Assembly (NCBI GenBank): GCA_003507515.1
Contig: DNVL01000013.1
Span: 1 to 5,313 of the forward strand
Direction: 5' to 3'
DNA: 5,313 nucleotides
Source of the DNA: Legionella sp.
Lineage (GTDB): Bacteria > Pseudomonadota > Gammaproteobacteria > Legionellales > Legionellaceae
Shown: positions 1 through 5,313 of the stretch, piece by piece
Position numbering within the stretch: position 1 is the first letter of the stretch
Layout of the letters: every line of letters begins with the position of its first letter
Translations under genes and position numbers: made by a program
The notes under the pieces: model-generated
The model's input: only the letters and a program-made list of their open reading frames with translations
Databases searched by the model: none
Told to the model about the DNA's origin: nothing

Positions 1-505
1 CCATGCACAAATACACATCGCTTACACTACCACCAGAAATAAACGCTTTCGAGCCATTCAACACATAATGATCCCCGTCTCGGACGGCACGGCTTTTTAA
101 GGATGCCGCATCTGAGCCAGACTCAGGCTCGGTCAAACAATAACTGCCCAGTACGTCCATGGAGGTCAATCGAGGCCCCCACTCAGCGCGCAGGGCATCA
201 GACGCATACCTATCTAACAAAGAAGTCACCATATTGTGAATAGAAAGGAAAGCACTCGTACTCACGCATCCAGTGGCCAATTGCTCAAAAATAACAGCCG
301 CGTCCAAGCGGGTTAATTGGGTGCCGCCAATGGGCTCCCGGGCGATAATACCCGCCATGCCAAGGGCCGCGGCCTCTCGCAAGACATCCACAGGGAAATA
401 CGCCTCCTCATCCCATTGATCGGCATTTGGCGCCAATTGATTACGCGAAAATTCCGCCGCCATGTCACGAAACGCTAAGTGTTCTTCAGTCAATTGAAAT
501 TGCAT
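1..505 (-). CDS. Acyl-CoA dehydrogenase, isobutyryl-CoA dehydrogenase-like (N-terminal part, cut by window edge)
   Basis: FAD-dependent enzyme that desaturates an acyl-CoA at the alpha-beta bond and passes electrons to ETF. The frame starts with ATG at 505 and stays open to position 1, giving 168 of the usual 380-400 residues. Residues 1-115 are the helical N-terminal domain. The middle beta domain begins with the flavin/substrate signature SYCLTEPESGSDAAS (121-135), followed by LNGSKAFISGG (149-159). The stretches TRLDAAVIFEQLATGC (65-80) and SIHNM (88-92), and the signature itself, closely recall mammalian ACAD8, which acts on isobutyryl-CoA in valine catabolism; this substrate is an inference from resemblance. 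The catalytic Glu lies in the missing C-terminal half. A GGG stretch at 513-515 is 7 nt before the start and a sigma70-like promoter lies upstream. It is transcribed away from recQ. Other short branched-chain acyl-CoA dehydrogenases remain possible. Confidence 0.9.
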   Translation of the reverse strand, partial: MQFQLTEEHLAFRDMAAEFSRNQLAPNADQWDEEAYFPVDVLREAAALGMAGIIAREPIGGTQLTRLDAAVIFEQLATGCVSTSAFLSIHNMVTSLLDRYASDALRAEWGPRLTSMDVLGSYCLTEPESGSDAASLKSRAVRDGDHYVLNGSKAFISGGSVSDVYLCM

Positions 506-564
506 AAATCATCCCATCCCTATCACAACTGCATTGGCTTGAACAAGATTACTTGGCTCAACTG

Positions 565-595
565 ATTTTATCAAGACGTCTGATCTGGAAGTCAA
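565..595 (-). promoter_or_regulatory. Putative sigma70 promoter of the acyl-CoA dehydrogenase gene
   Basis: Read on the minus strand, TTGACT (590-595, five of six consensus bases) is followed after 17 nt by GATAAA (567-572), or after 19 nt by TAAAAT (565-570, five of six). Transcription would begin near 558 and leave an untranslated leader of about 50 nt before the ATG at 505. The position and match are good for a housekeeping promoter. Only sequence similarity supports it. Confidence 0.55.
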
Positions 596-614
596 GGCCC
601 GTAAACGTTATCAT
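586..614 (+). promoter_or_regulatory. Weak candidate promoter for recQ
   Basis: A -10-like TATCAT (609-614, five of six bases) is preceded at 17 nt by TGGAAG (586-591), which matches the -35 consensus at only three positions. The start would fall about 40 nt before the recQ ATG. The -35 element would overlap that of the divergent dehydrogenase promoter (590-595), so the two might compete. The weak -35 keeps this tentative. Confidence 0.28.
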
Positions 615-660
615 GTTAGCATGCATGACCTTTGTTATTTAAACAAGCGAATACCATTCC

Positions 661-2472
661 ATGGACCCCACAAAGCAACTGACGCCAAAACAGATATTAA
701 AAGACTATTATGGGTTTGATTCGTTTCGTGCCCCCCAAGAAGACATCGTCAATGACGTGATTGCAGGCCAAGATTTACTGGTGCTGATGCCGACTGGCGG
801 GGGAAAATCGTTGTGTTACCAAATTCCGGCGATGGTGCGTCACGGCGTGGGCATTGTGGTCTCACCTTTGATTGCATTGATGGAAGATCAAGTCACCGCC
901 TTAACCTTGCAAGGCATACGCGCGGCCTATTATAACTCATCCCTCAGCAGCAACGATGCACGCGCAGTCTTAGCCCAACTGCACAACAATGCGTTGGATC
1001 TGCTGTATATCGCACCTGAACGTCTGCTCAGCCAGTCATTTCTTGAACGGTTGGAAGAATGCCCGCTGGCCTTGTTTGCGATTGATGAAGCGCATTGTAT
1101 CTCACAATGGGGGCATGACTTCAGGCCAGAATATGCCGAACTGGGCCAGCTCAAAGCCCACTTCCCGCATGTGCCGATCATTGCTTTGACGGCAACCGCT
1201 GACATTCAAACGCAAAAAGACATTGTTCGACGATTAAGTTATCAACCGAAACAATACATCGCCTCGTTTAACCGGCCAAATATTCATTACCATGTGGTGG
1301 CCAAGAACAATGCCGTGAAACAATTGAATCAATTTTTACAAACGCAAGAGGGCCAATCCGGCATTGTCTATTGTGGCACGCGCTCAGGCGTTGAGCGCGT
1401 TGCAATGAAATTGCAAGAAATGGGGTTTCGAGCAAGGGGGTATCACGCAGGACTACCGCACGCACAGCGGCGCGAAGTGCAATCGTTATTTCGTTATGAC
1501 AAGATTGACATTGTGGTCGCCACTGTCGCTTTTGGCATGGGCATTGACAAGCCCAATGTTCGGTTCGTCGTGCACCATGACTTGCCCAAAACCATTGAAA
1601 GTTATTACCAAGAAACCGGACGTGCGGGTCGCGATGGCTTGCCGTCACGTGCGCTACTGCTTTACGACCCTGCGGACAGCGCACGGTTACGCTCCTGGAT
1701 AGCCGCAACTCCTCAGGAAGAGCAACAGCGCATTGAGCACCACAAGCTCAACCACATGGTCGCCTTTTCTGAAGCCACCCACTGCCGTCGTCAAATTATT
1801 TTGCGCTATTTTGATGAACCGTATGAGCAAGCGTGCGGTTATTGTGATGTGTGTGACAATCCTCCCGTAACCGCGGACGCCACGGTAGAGGCCCAGAAAT
1901 TCTTGTCCTGCATCTACCGCCTGCATCAAAATTATGGCATGAACCATGTCATTGATGTTTTGCGAGGCAGCGAGTCTGAAAAAATAAAACAAGCCCATCA
2001 CGAGCGTGTCTCGACTTTTGGGATTGGCCGAGACAAATCCACTGCGTATTGGAAGCAATTGGCATGGCAGTTGATTCATCGCGATTATTGCATGCAAGAC
2101 ATTGAGCACTTCAATGTGTTACGCCTCACCCAAAAGGCCATCCCCCTCTTGCGCGGTGAAGAGTGCGTCATGCTCACGGTGCCTCGCGATGACTTCAAAG
2201 AAAAGGCCTTGAAGAAGAAAGAGCGCACAACCGGCACGCCTGCCGCGAGCAGCCCACTCTTTGAAACATTGCGTGCACTAAGGCGCAAATTAGCCGATGA
2301 GGAAAACAAACCGTCCTTTATGATTTTTAGTGATGCGACGTTGCATGACATGGCTCGAATCAAGCCTAAAACAAGAGAGCAGCTCCTCACCGTATCGGGC
2401 GTAGGGCAGCATAAACTAACGCATTATGGGCAGGCTTTTTTAGATGAGTTAAAGAAATTTAATACCGATTAA
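661..2472 (+). CDS. recQ: ATP-dependent DNA helicase RecQ
   Basis: A 3'-5' superfamily 2 DNA helicase acting in recombination and replication-fork repair in the cytoplasm. The protein has 603 residues, close to E. coli RecQ. Motif 0 is FDSFRAPQ (19-26). Walker A MPTGGGKS (43-50) carries the ATP-binding Lys49. DEAH is at 142-145, followed by the aromatic-rich loop [11 protein letters not shown] (148-158). ALTATA (175-180) is motif III. Motif V is [14 protein letters not shown] (286-299), and motif [12 protein letters not shown] (317-326), includes the arginine finger. Four zinc-ligand cysteines are Cys375, 392, 395 and 398. The RQC winged helix covers about 405-515 ([10 protein letters not shown], 451-460), and HRDC about 531-600. 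No domain is missing. ATG 661 is the first start after an in-frame stop at 640-642, and the next Met is inside Walker A, so the start is firm although no Shine-Dalgarno sequence precedes it. The gene stands alone between a divergent dehydrogenase and a converging ccm operon. Confidence 0.98.
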   Translation: MDPTKQLTPKQILKDYYGFDSFRAPQEDIVNDVIAGQDLLVLMPTGGGKSLCYQIPAMVRHGVGIVVSPLIALMEDQVTALTLQGIRAAYYNSSLSSNDARAVLAQLHNNALDLLYIAPERLLSQSFLERLEECPLALFAIDEAHCISQWGHDFRPEYAELGQLKAHFPHVPIIALTATADIQTQKDIVRRLSYQPKQYIASFNRPNIHYHVVAKNNAVKQLNQFLQTQEGQSGIVYCGTRSGVERVAMKLQEMGFRARGYHAGLPHAQRREVQSLFRYDKIDIVVATVAFGMGIDKPNVRFVVHHDLPKTIESYYQETGRAGRDGLPSRALLLYDPADSARLRSWIAATPQEEQQRIEHHKLNHMVAFSEATHCRRQIILRYFDEPYEQACGYCDVCDNPPVTADATVEAQKFLSCIYRLHQNYGMNHVIDVLRGSESEKIKQAHHERVSTFGIGRDKSTAYWKQLAWQLIHRDYCMQDIEHFNVLRLTQKAIPLLRGEECVMLTVPRDDFKEKALKKKERTTGTPAASSPLFETLRALRRKLADEENKPSFMIFSDATLHDMARIKPKTREQLLTVSGVGQHKLTHYGQAFLDELKKFNTD

Positions 2473-2490
2473 AGCCTTATCTCCAGCGCT

Positions 2491-2518
2491 TGACTAAGTT
2501 ATTGAGTCATCTTTTTTT
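2491..2518 (+). terminator. Possible weak intrinsic terminator of recQ
   Basis: A 5-bp inverted repeat TGACT (2491-2495) and AGTCA (2505-2509) encloses a 9-nt loop and is followed, after TC, by seven T residues (2512-2518). It begins 18 nt after the recQ stop. The stem is short and AT-rich, so termination may be inefficient. The T-run also encodes lysines at the C-terminus of the converging ccmI frame, so coding constraint alone could explain it. No T-run follows the hairpin on the minus strand, so it would not serve the ccm operon. Confidence 0.4.
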
Positions 2519-2834
2519 GTGCGTCGGCAATGGCTTTTCGAACCGATTCGGCAGCCTCTGACCGCGGGGGCGCAACCTTTAATACCTGCTGCCAATGATC
2601 AATCGCCTGCTGATAATCATGGCGCACGTAAGCATCCGTGGCCAGCATGCCCAATGCATCCGGCTGGTTGGGATTTTTTTTAAGCACCTGCTTTAATAAC
2701 CCACGACTATTCTCATCAAACGCCTGGTGATGGAGCTGCCAAATACTGTACGCATAATTAACCGTGATTTGTTCATCGTCAGGATTGTATTGATGGGCCG
2801 AGGCAAAGGCATGACGCGCTTCTTTCCATCGATT
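2499..2834 (-). other. Distal ccmI fragment: periplasmic TPR segment beyond the stop
   Basis: This stretch encodes 111 residues of TPR-like helix pairs, including NRWKEARHAFASAHQYNPDD, then a unit around YAYSIWQLHHQAF, then DALGMLATDAYVRHDYQQAI. The first start-type codon after the stop is GTG at 2685-2687, which would give 62 residues covering only the last TPR. No convincing ribosome binding site precedes it, and the product would lack a signal sequence or membrane anchor, so separate export and function are unlikely. The fragment has kept its reading frame free of further stops, which suggests a recent interruption. Confidence 0.7.
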
Positions 2835-2837
2835 TTA
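2835..2837 (-). other. In-frame nonsense codon (TAA) within the first TPR of ccmI
   Basis: On the minus strand the codons read TAC GCC AGT TAA AAT CGA TGG. The stop sits in a TPR turn where a residue such as Gln, Lys or Glu would be usual, and each of these is one base away (CAA, AAA or GAA to TAA). The flanking TPR text joins without a gap, which argues against a frameshift. No known readthrough or selenocysteine signal was recognised around it. Confidence 0.85.
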
Positions 2838-3151
2838 ACTGGCATACAGTCGTCCTAGCAAATACCATCCTCGCGCGCTCTTCGGTTGCTGATATAGCGT
2901 GGCCTTTAATTTATCAATGAGTTCTTCAGGATCGCGCACCGTGTTCAACACCGCTTGTGCGCGTTGTCGCTGTTCTTTCTCTTGACGAGCGTGTGTTAAG
3001 GCAGGCCATGCGCCCCAGGACCCATACCCTATACTGACGAAGATGACTAAAACAGGCACCCATAACAAGGTACGCATCCGAAACGGGCGAAATGGATACA
3101 GAGCAATACCGCATGCAATCGCCAGTAATACTGGAAAACCCAACTACAATA

Positions 3152-3157
3152 CCCTTT
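3152..3157 (-). promoter_or_regulatory. Ribosome binding site that fixes the TTG start of ccmI
   Basis: On the minus strand AAAGGG begins with the last base of the ccmH stop codon and lies 8 nt before TTG 3141-3143. An in-frame TAG at 3144-3146 rules out any start further upstream, and no ATG follows until residue 23, inside the membrane region. TTG is therefore the only start that keeps the first membrane segment. Confidence 0.65.
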
Positions 3158-3552
3158 CACTCATCTCGTGTCCGCTTCAAACAAGTCCGCCAAAAAATCA
3201 AAATACCCAAGACCATAAACAATGCCGGCCCAAACCATAACAATGCCGTCACGGCTTTCACCGGTGGTTTGAATAATGTAAAATCACCATAGCGTGCAGT
3301 GAGGTAGTGCACAATGTCATCATCGCTTCTGCCCTCTTTTACCAATGCATACACCTCATCACGCAGATCATTGGCAAGCCCCGCATTGGAGTCTGCTAAA
3401 TCTTGATTTTGACAGACCAAACAACGTAATTCACGCAGCAAGTGATGAAATTGCACGTCCTGCTTTACGGTATCGAGTGGATAAAATGCATTTGAAAACA
3501 CCATCGACTGGCTTAAAAAGCACACCAGAAACAACACCATGCGCACAGTCAT
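3157..3552 (-). CDS. ccmH: Cytochrome c maturation protein CcmH (thiol reductase subunit)
   Basis: Membrane-anchored periplasmic protein that helps keep the apocytochrome CXXCH cysteines reduced and works with CcmF and CcmI in haem ligation. The protein has 131 residues. A signal segment covers about 5-22 (probable cleavage near SNA, 20-22). The family motif LRCLVCQNQ (42-50) holds the redox pair Cys44 and Cys47, and is followed by DLADSNAGLANDLR (51-64). YLTARYGDF (83-91) and a C-terminal membrane segment (about 101-121) complete the pattern. The length fits the short CcmH form that is paired with a separate CcmI, unlike the fused E. coli CcmH. The frame extends upstream to 3600, but ATG 3552 is preferred: it overlaps the ccmG stop as ATGA, has TTGGAG 8 nt upstream and places the signal segment at the N-terminus. 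Nothing looks damaged. Confidence 0.95.
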   Translation of the reverse strand: MTVRMVLFLVCFLSQSMVFSNAFYPLDTVKQDVQFHHLLRELRCLVCQNQDLADSNAGLANDLRDEVYALVKEGRSDDDIVHYLTARYGDFTLFKPPVKAVTALLWFGPALFMVLGILIFWRTCLKRTRDE

Positions 3553-4091
3553 GTCGCCCGCTCCAAACGTTGAATACGCGGCAAAAACTCGCTTTGCCAC
3601 GCTGCTTCATTCAGTACCCCAACGTGGCGGTAGCGCACGATGCCGGCTTTATCAATCAAAAACGTTTCCGGAGCCCCATACACGCCCAAATCAATGGCCA
3701 CTCGACCGGATTCATCCGCACCAATCAATTGATAAGGATTGCCCCATTCGCCAAGCCAGTGCAGCGCATCATCCGGTGCATCTTTATAATTTAGCCCATA
3801 AATAGCCACCCCTTCTCGCGCCAGTTGTAGCAAAAACACTTGCTCTTCTGTGCAGGCCTCGCACCAACTAGCCCACACATTGAGCAATCCAACGTGCCCA
3901 CGCATGGCCTCTGGTGTGAAACGTTCCGTTTCACGTGCTGAACCGATGGTTTTCAATTGAAAAAAAGGCAGCGGTTTATCCACGCGTACTGAAGGCAACT
4001 GTTGCGGATCAAGCGAGAGGCCTCGCCATAGAAAAGCCGCCAATACCCCAAACACCAGTAACGGGGTCAAACGCCAACAGACAGATTTCAT
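3549..4091 (-). CDS. ccmG: Thiol:disulfide interchange protein CcmG (DsbE)
   Basis: Periplasmic, membrane-anchored thioredoxin-fold protein that takes electrons from DsbD/CcdA and reduces apocytochrome c or CcmH during haem attachment. It has 180 residues, usual for the family. One membrane anchor lies at about 8-23. The thioredoxin domain follows, with the active site WASWCEAC (73-80: Cys77, Cys80) and the segment GVYGAPETFLID (136-147), where Pro141 is the cis-proline and GAPETFLID is typical of CcmG. The frame extends upstream to 4175, but ATG 4091 is chosen because the anchor then sits at the N-terminus and the start overlaps the ccmF stop as ATGA; a run of G lies 7 nt upstream. Its own stop overlaps the ccmH start in the same way, so F, G and H are probably translationally coupled. 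Confidence 0.96.
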   Translation of the reverse strand: MKSVCWRLTPLLVFGVLAAFLWRGLSLDPQQLPSVRVDKPLPFFQLKTIGSARETERFTPEAMRGHVGLLNVWASWCEACTEEQVFLLQLAREGVAIYGLNYKDAPDDALHWLGEWGNPYQLIGADESGRVAIDLGVYGAPETFLIDKAGIVRYRHVGVLNEAAWQSEFLPRIQRLERAT

Positions 4092-5313
4092 CGCATCGCC
4101 CCCGAATAGTAACGCCGGTCGGTTAAAGCGAGTACGCCGCCCATCACCATGAAAAACCCACCCCACCAGATCCAACGGACAAATGGCTTATAATACAGGC
4201 GCACAGACCATGCCGATTCGTCCAAGGGCTCGCCCAACGCAATATATACGTCGCGAAACGGTGTCACATCAATGGCCGCTTCCGTCATCGGCATGCGCCC
4301 TACATCGTAAATGCGCTTTTCAGGATAAATAGAGCGCGTGCGATGTGAGCTTTTGATCATAAATTCCACGCGACTGCCGTGATAATTAGCACCCGTTAAC
4401 GCCGTCTCTCGCACAAATTCAAGGGTAAAGCCCGCCAAACGCGCCTGTGTGCCAGGCCCCATCTTTACATCGTCTTGAATCCCATATCCTGATGACACAG
4501 CAACCCCTATCACACTGATGGCCACGCCAAGGTGCGCCAACAGCATGCCTAAATACGCCTGGCTTAAGCCTGCGCGGCCCCGACGCTTTACGCGGTGAAC
4601 ACAGGCTAAAACAGTACTGCAGATGACCCAACACGCTAACATGAGCCCTAAAAGAACGGAAGCTTCCACCTTTTTTTGCAGCACCAGCAACAACAGGATC
4701 GGCACAACCACACTGGTGAGCGCCACCCAACTCAATGTCGAGATCAACCGTTTTAAACGATCCTGTCTCCAGCGCACATGCACACCAACACCCATCAGCA
4801 ACAACAACGGTATCATCAGTGGCACAAACACCGCATTAAAATAGGGTGCGCCTACCGATAGTTTGCCCAAGCCCAGCCCATCAATCAGCAACGGGTAAAC
4901 CGTGCCCATCAAAACCGTTAACATGGCAACCGCTAGAAACACATTGTTGAGTAACAATGCGCTTTCGCGCGAAACAGGCGCTGGATTATCGTGCCGTTGT
5001 ACACTTTGAGCGCGCAGAGAAAAAAGCAGCAACGACCCGCCTATCACCCCAAATAAGAACATTAAAATATACAAGCCGCGTTGTGGATCAACAGCAAATG
5101 CGTGCACAGACGTTAACACGCCTGAACGCACCAAAAACGTGCCCACTAAACTTAAAGAAAAAGCGCTAATGGCCAGCAGCAACGTCCAGGCCAAAAATTG
5201 CTGTCGATTTTCACTGACCATGAGTGAATGCAGCAAGGCTGTACCGACGAGCCAAGGCATGAAAGATGCATTTTCGACCGGATCCCAAAACCACCAACCG
5301 CCCCACCCCAGTT
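4088..5313 (-). CDS. ccmF: Haem lyase subunit CcmF (C-terminal part, 5' end outside window)
   Basis: Integral membrane protein that joins haem from holo-CcmE to apocytochrome c in System I. The frame is open at the right edge and gives 407 complete residues of a usual 630-660. The visible part begins in the WWD haem-binding domain, LGWGGWWFWDPVENASF, and continues with MPWLVGTALLHS. Histidines at visible residues 28 (ALLHS), 70 (TSVHAF) and 260 (LAHLGVAISVIG) match the conserved haem-ligand positions of the family; the fourth expected one lies upstream of the window. Several membrane segments follow, then a periplasmic domain from about SSGYGIQDD to SVRLYYKPF, and a last helix ending in ALTDRRYY. 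An internal ATG at 5260 lies inside the WWD domain and is not the true start. The stop TGA (4088-4090) overlaps the ccmG start. ccmA to ccmE would be expected beyond 5313. Confidence 0.97.
   Translation of the reverse strand, partial: LGWGGWWFWDPVENASFMPWLVGTALLHSLMVSENRQQFLAWTLLLAISAFSLSLVGTFLVRSGVLTSVHAFAVDPQRGLYILMFLFGVIGGSLLLFSLRAQSVQRHDNPAPVSRESALLLNNVFLAVAMLTVLMGTVYPLLIDGLGLGKLSVGAPYFNAVFVPLMIPLLLLMGVGVHVRWRQDRLKRLISTLSWVALTSVVVPILLLLVLQKKVEASVLLGLMLACWVICSTVLACVHRVKRRGRAGLSQAYLGMLLAHLGVAISVIGVAVSSGYGIQDDVKMGPGTQARLAGFTLEFVRETALTGANYHGSRVEFMIKSSHRTRSIYPEKRIYDVGRMPMTEAAIDVTPFRDVYIALGEPLDESAWSVRLYYKPFVRWIWWGGFFMVMGGVLALTDRRYYSGAMR

Larger units (their letters stand above)
2499..3143 (-). 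pseudogene. ccmI: ccmI, cytochrome c biogenesis TPR protein, interrupted by an in-frame stop
   Basis: CcmI binds the C-terminus of apocytochrome c in the periplasm and presents it to the CcmF/CcmH haem-ligation complex. The frame has 215 codons with TAA at codon 103. Codons 1-102 give two membrane segments (about 2-19 and 25-47), a charged linker (HARQEKEQRQRAQ) and the start of a TPR domain, RGWYLLGRLYAS. After the stop the same frame resumes with NRWKEARHAFASAHQYNPDD and two more TPR-like units, ending at TAA 2499-2501. No indel is needed, so one base change explains the break. The start is TTG 3143, directly after an in-frame TAG; the ribosome site AAGGG lies 8 nt upstream. It is the last gene of the operon, 13 bp after ccmH and 26 bp from the recQ end. 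The family call rests on position, topology and TPRs. Loss of function is inferred; a sequencing error is possible. Confidence 0.8.

Noticed and set aside
506..660. LexA (SOS) box upstream of recQ
   Set aside because: No CTG-N10-CAG-type element was found in the intergenic region, so SOS control of recQ is not supported.
1268..1708. Open frame of 146 codons on the minus strand inside recQ
   Set aside because: It is antisense to conserved helicase motifs, low in recognisable features and rich in Arg, His and Cys, as expected for a shadow frame.
2835..2837. Programmed readthrough or recoding of the ccmI stop codon
   Set aside because: The codon is TAA followed by AAT, a context not known for efficient readthrough. 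No pseudoknot or other recoding signal was recognised, and CcmI homologues are not known to be recoded.
3157..3600. Longer CcmH starting at 3600
   Set aside because: The first 16 residues overlap the end of ccmG and precede the signal segment. ATG 3552 has a good ribosome site and an ATGA overlap.
3345..3794. Open frame of 149 codons on the plus strand opposite ccmH and ccmG
   Set aside because: It lies opposite two well-supported genes, has no recognisable domain or ribosome site, and is explained by the coding bias of the other strand.
3549..4175. Longer CcmG with 28 extra N-terminal residues starting at 4175
   Set aside because: The extension is antisense-like text overlapping the ccmF C-terminus and would bury the membrane anchor. 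ATG 4091 gives the usual length and an ATGA overlap.

Overview
The window is chromosomal DNA, most likely from a gammaproteobacterium of moderate GC content (roughly half). This rests on the order ccmF-ccmG-ccmH-ccmI (System I cytochrome c maturation), the RecQ-HRDC-type helicase, and the sequence character of the proteins. The lineage cannot be fixed further by reading alone. No mobile element, tRNA, rRNA or CRISPR array was seen.

Layout: (1) 1-505, minus strand: the N-terminal 168 residues of an acyl-CoA dehydrogenase closest to isobutyryl-CoA dehydrogenase (valine breakdown), cut by the window edge. (2) 506-660: a 155-bp divergent intergenic region with a good sigma70-like promoter for the dehydrogenase and a weaker candidate for the gene on the other side. 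(3) 661-2472, plus strand: complete recQ, with all helicase motifs, zinc cysteines, RQC and HRDC regions. (4) 2473-2498: a 26-bp tail-to-tail junction; a weak hairpin with a T-run extends from it into the end of the converging gene. (5) 2499-5313, minus strand: the distal part of a cytochrome c maturation operon, read from right to left: ccmF (5' end missing), ccmG, ccmH, ccmI. The ccmF/ccmG and ccmG/ccmH pairs overlap by ATGA, and ccmH/ccmI are 13 bp apart.

The ccm products form the periplasmic haem-ligation machinery. CcmG and CcmH handle the thiols of the apocytochrome CXXCH motif, CcmI holds the apocytochrome through its TPR domain, and CcmF attaches the haem. The main anomaly is in ccmI: an in-frame TAA at 2835-2837 splits the reading frame within the first TPR, and the same frame continues with clear TPR sequence to a normal stop at 2499. 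It looks like a single-base nonsense change, or a sequencing error, in an otherwise intact operon. No novel system is evident; the rest is conserved housekeeping sequence.
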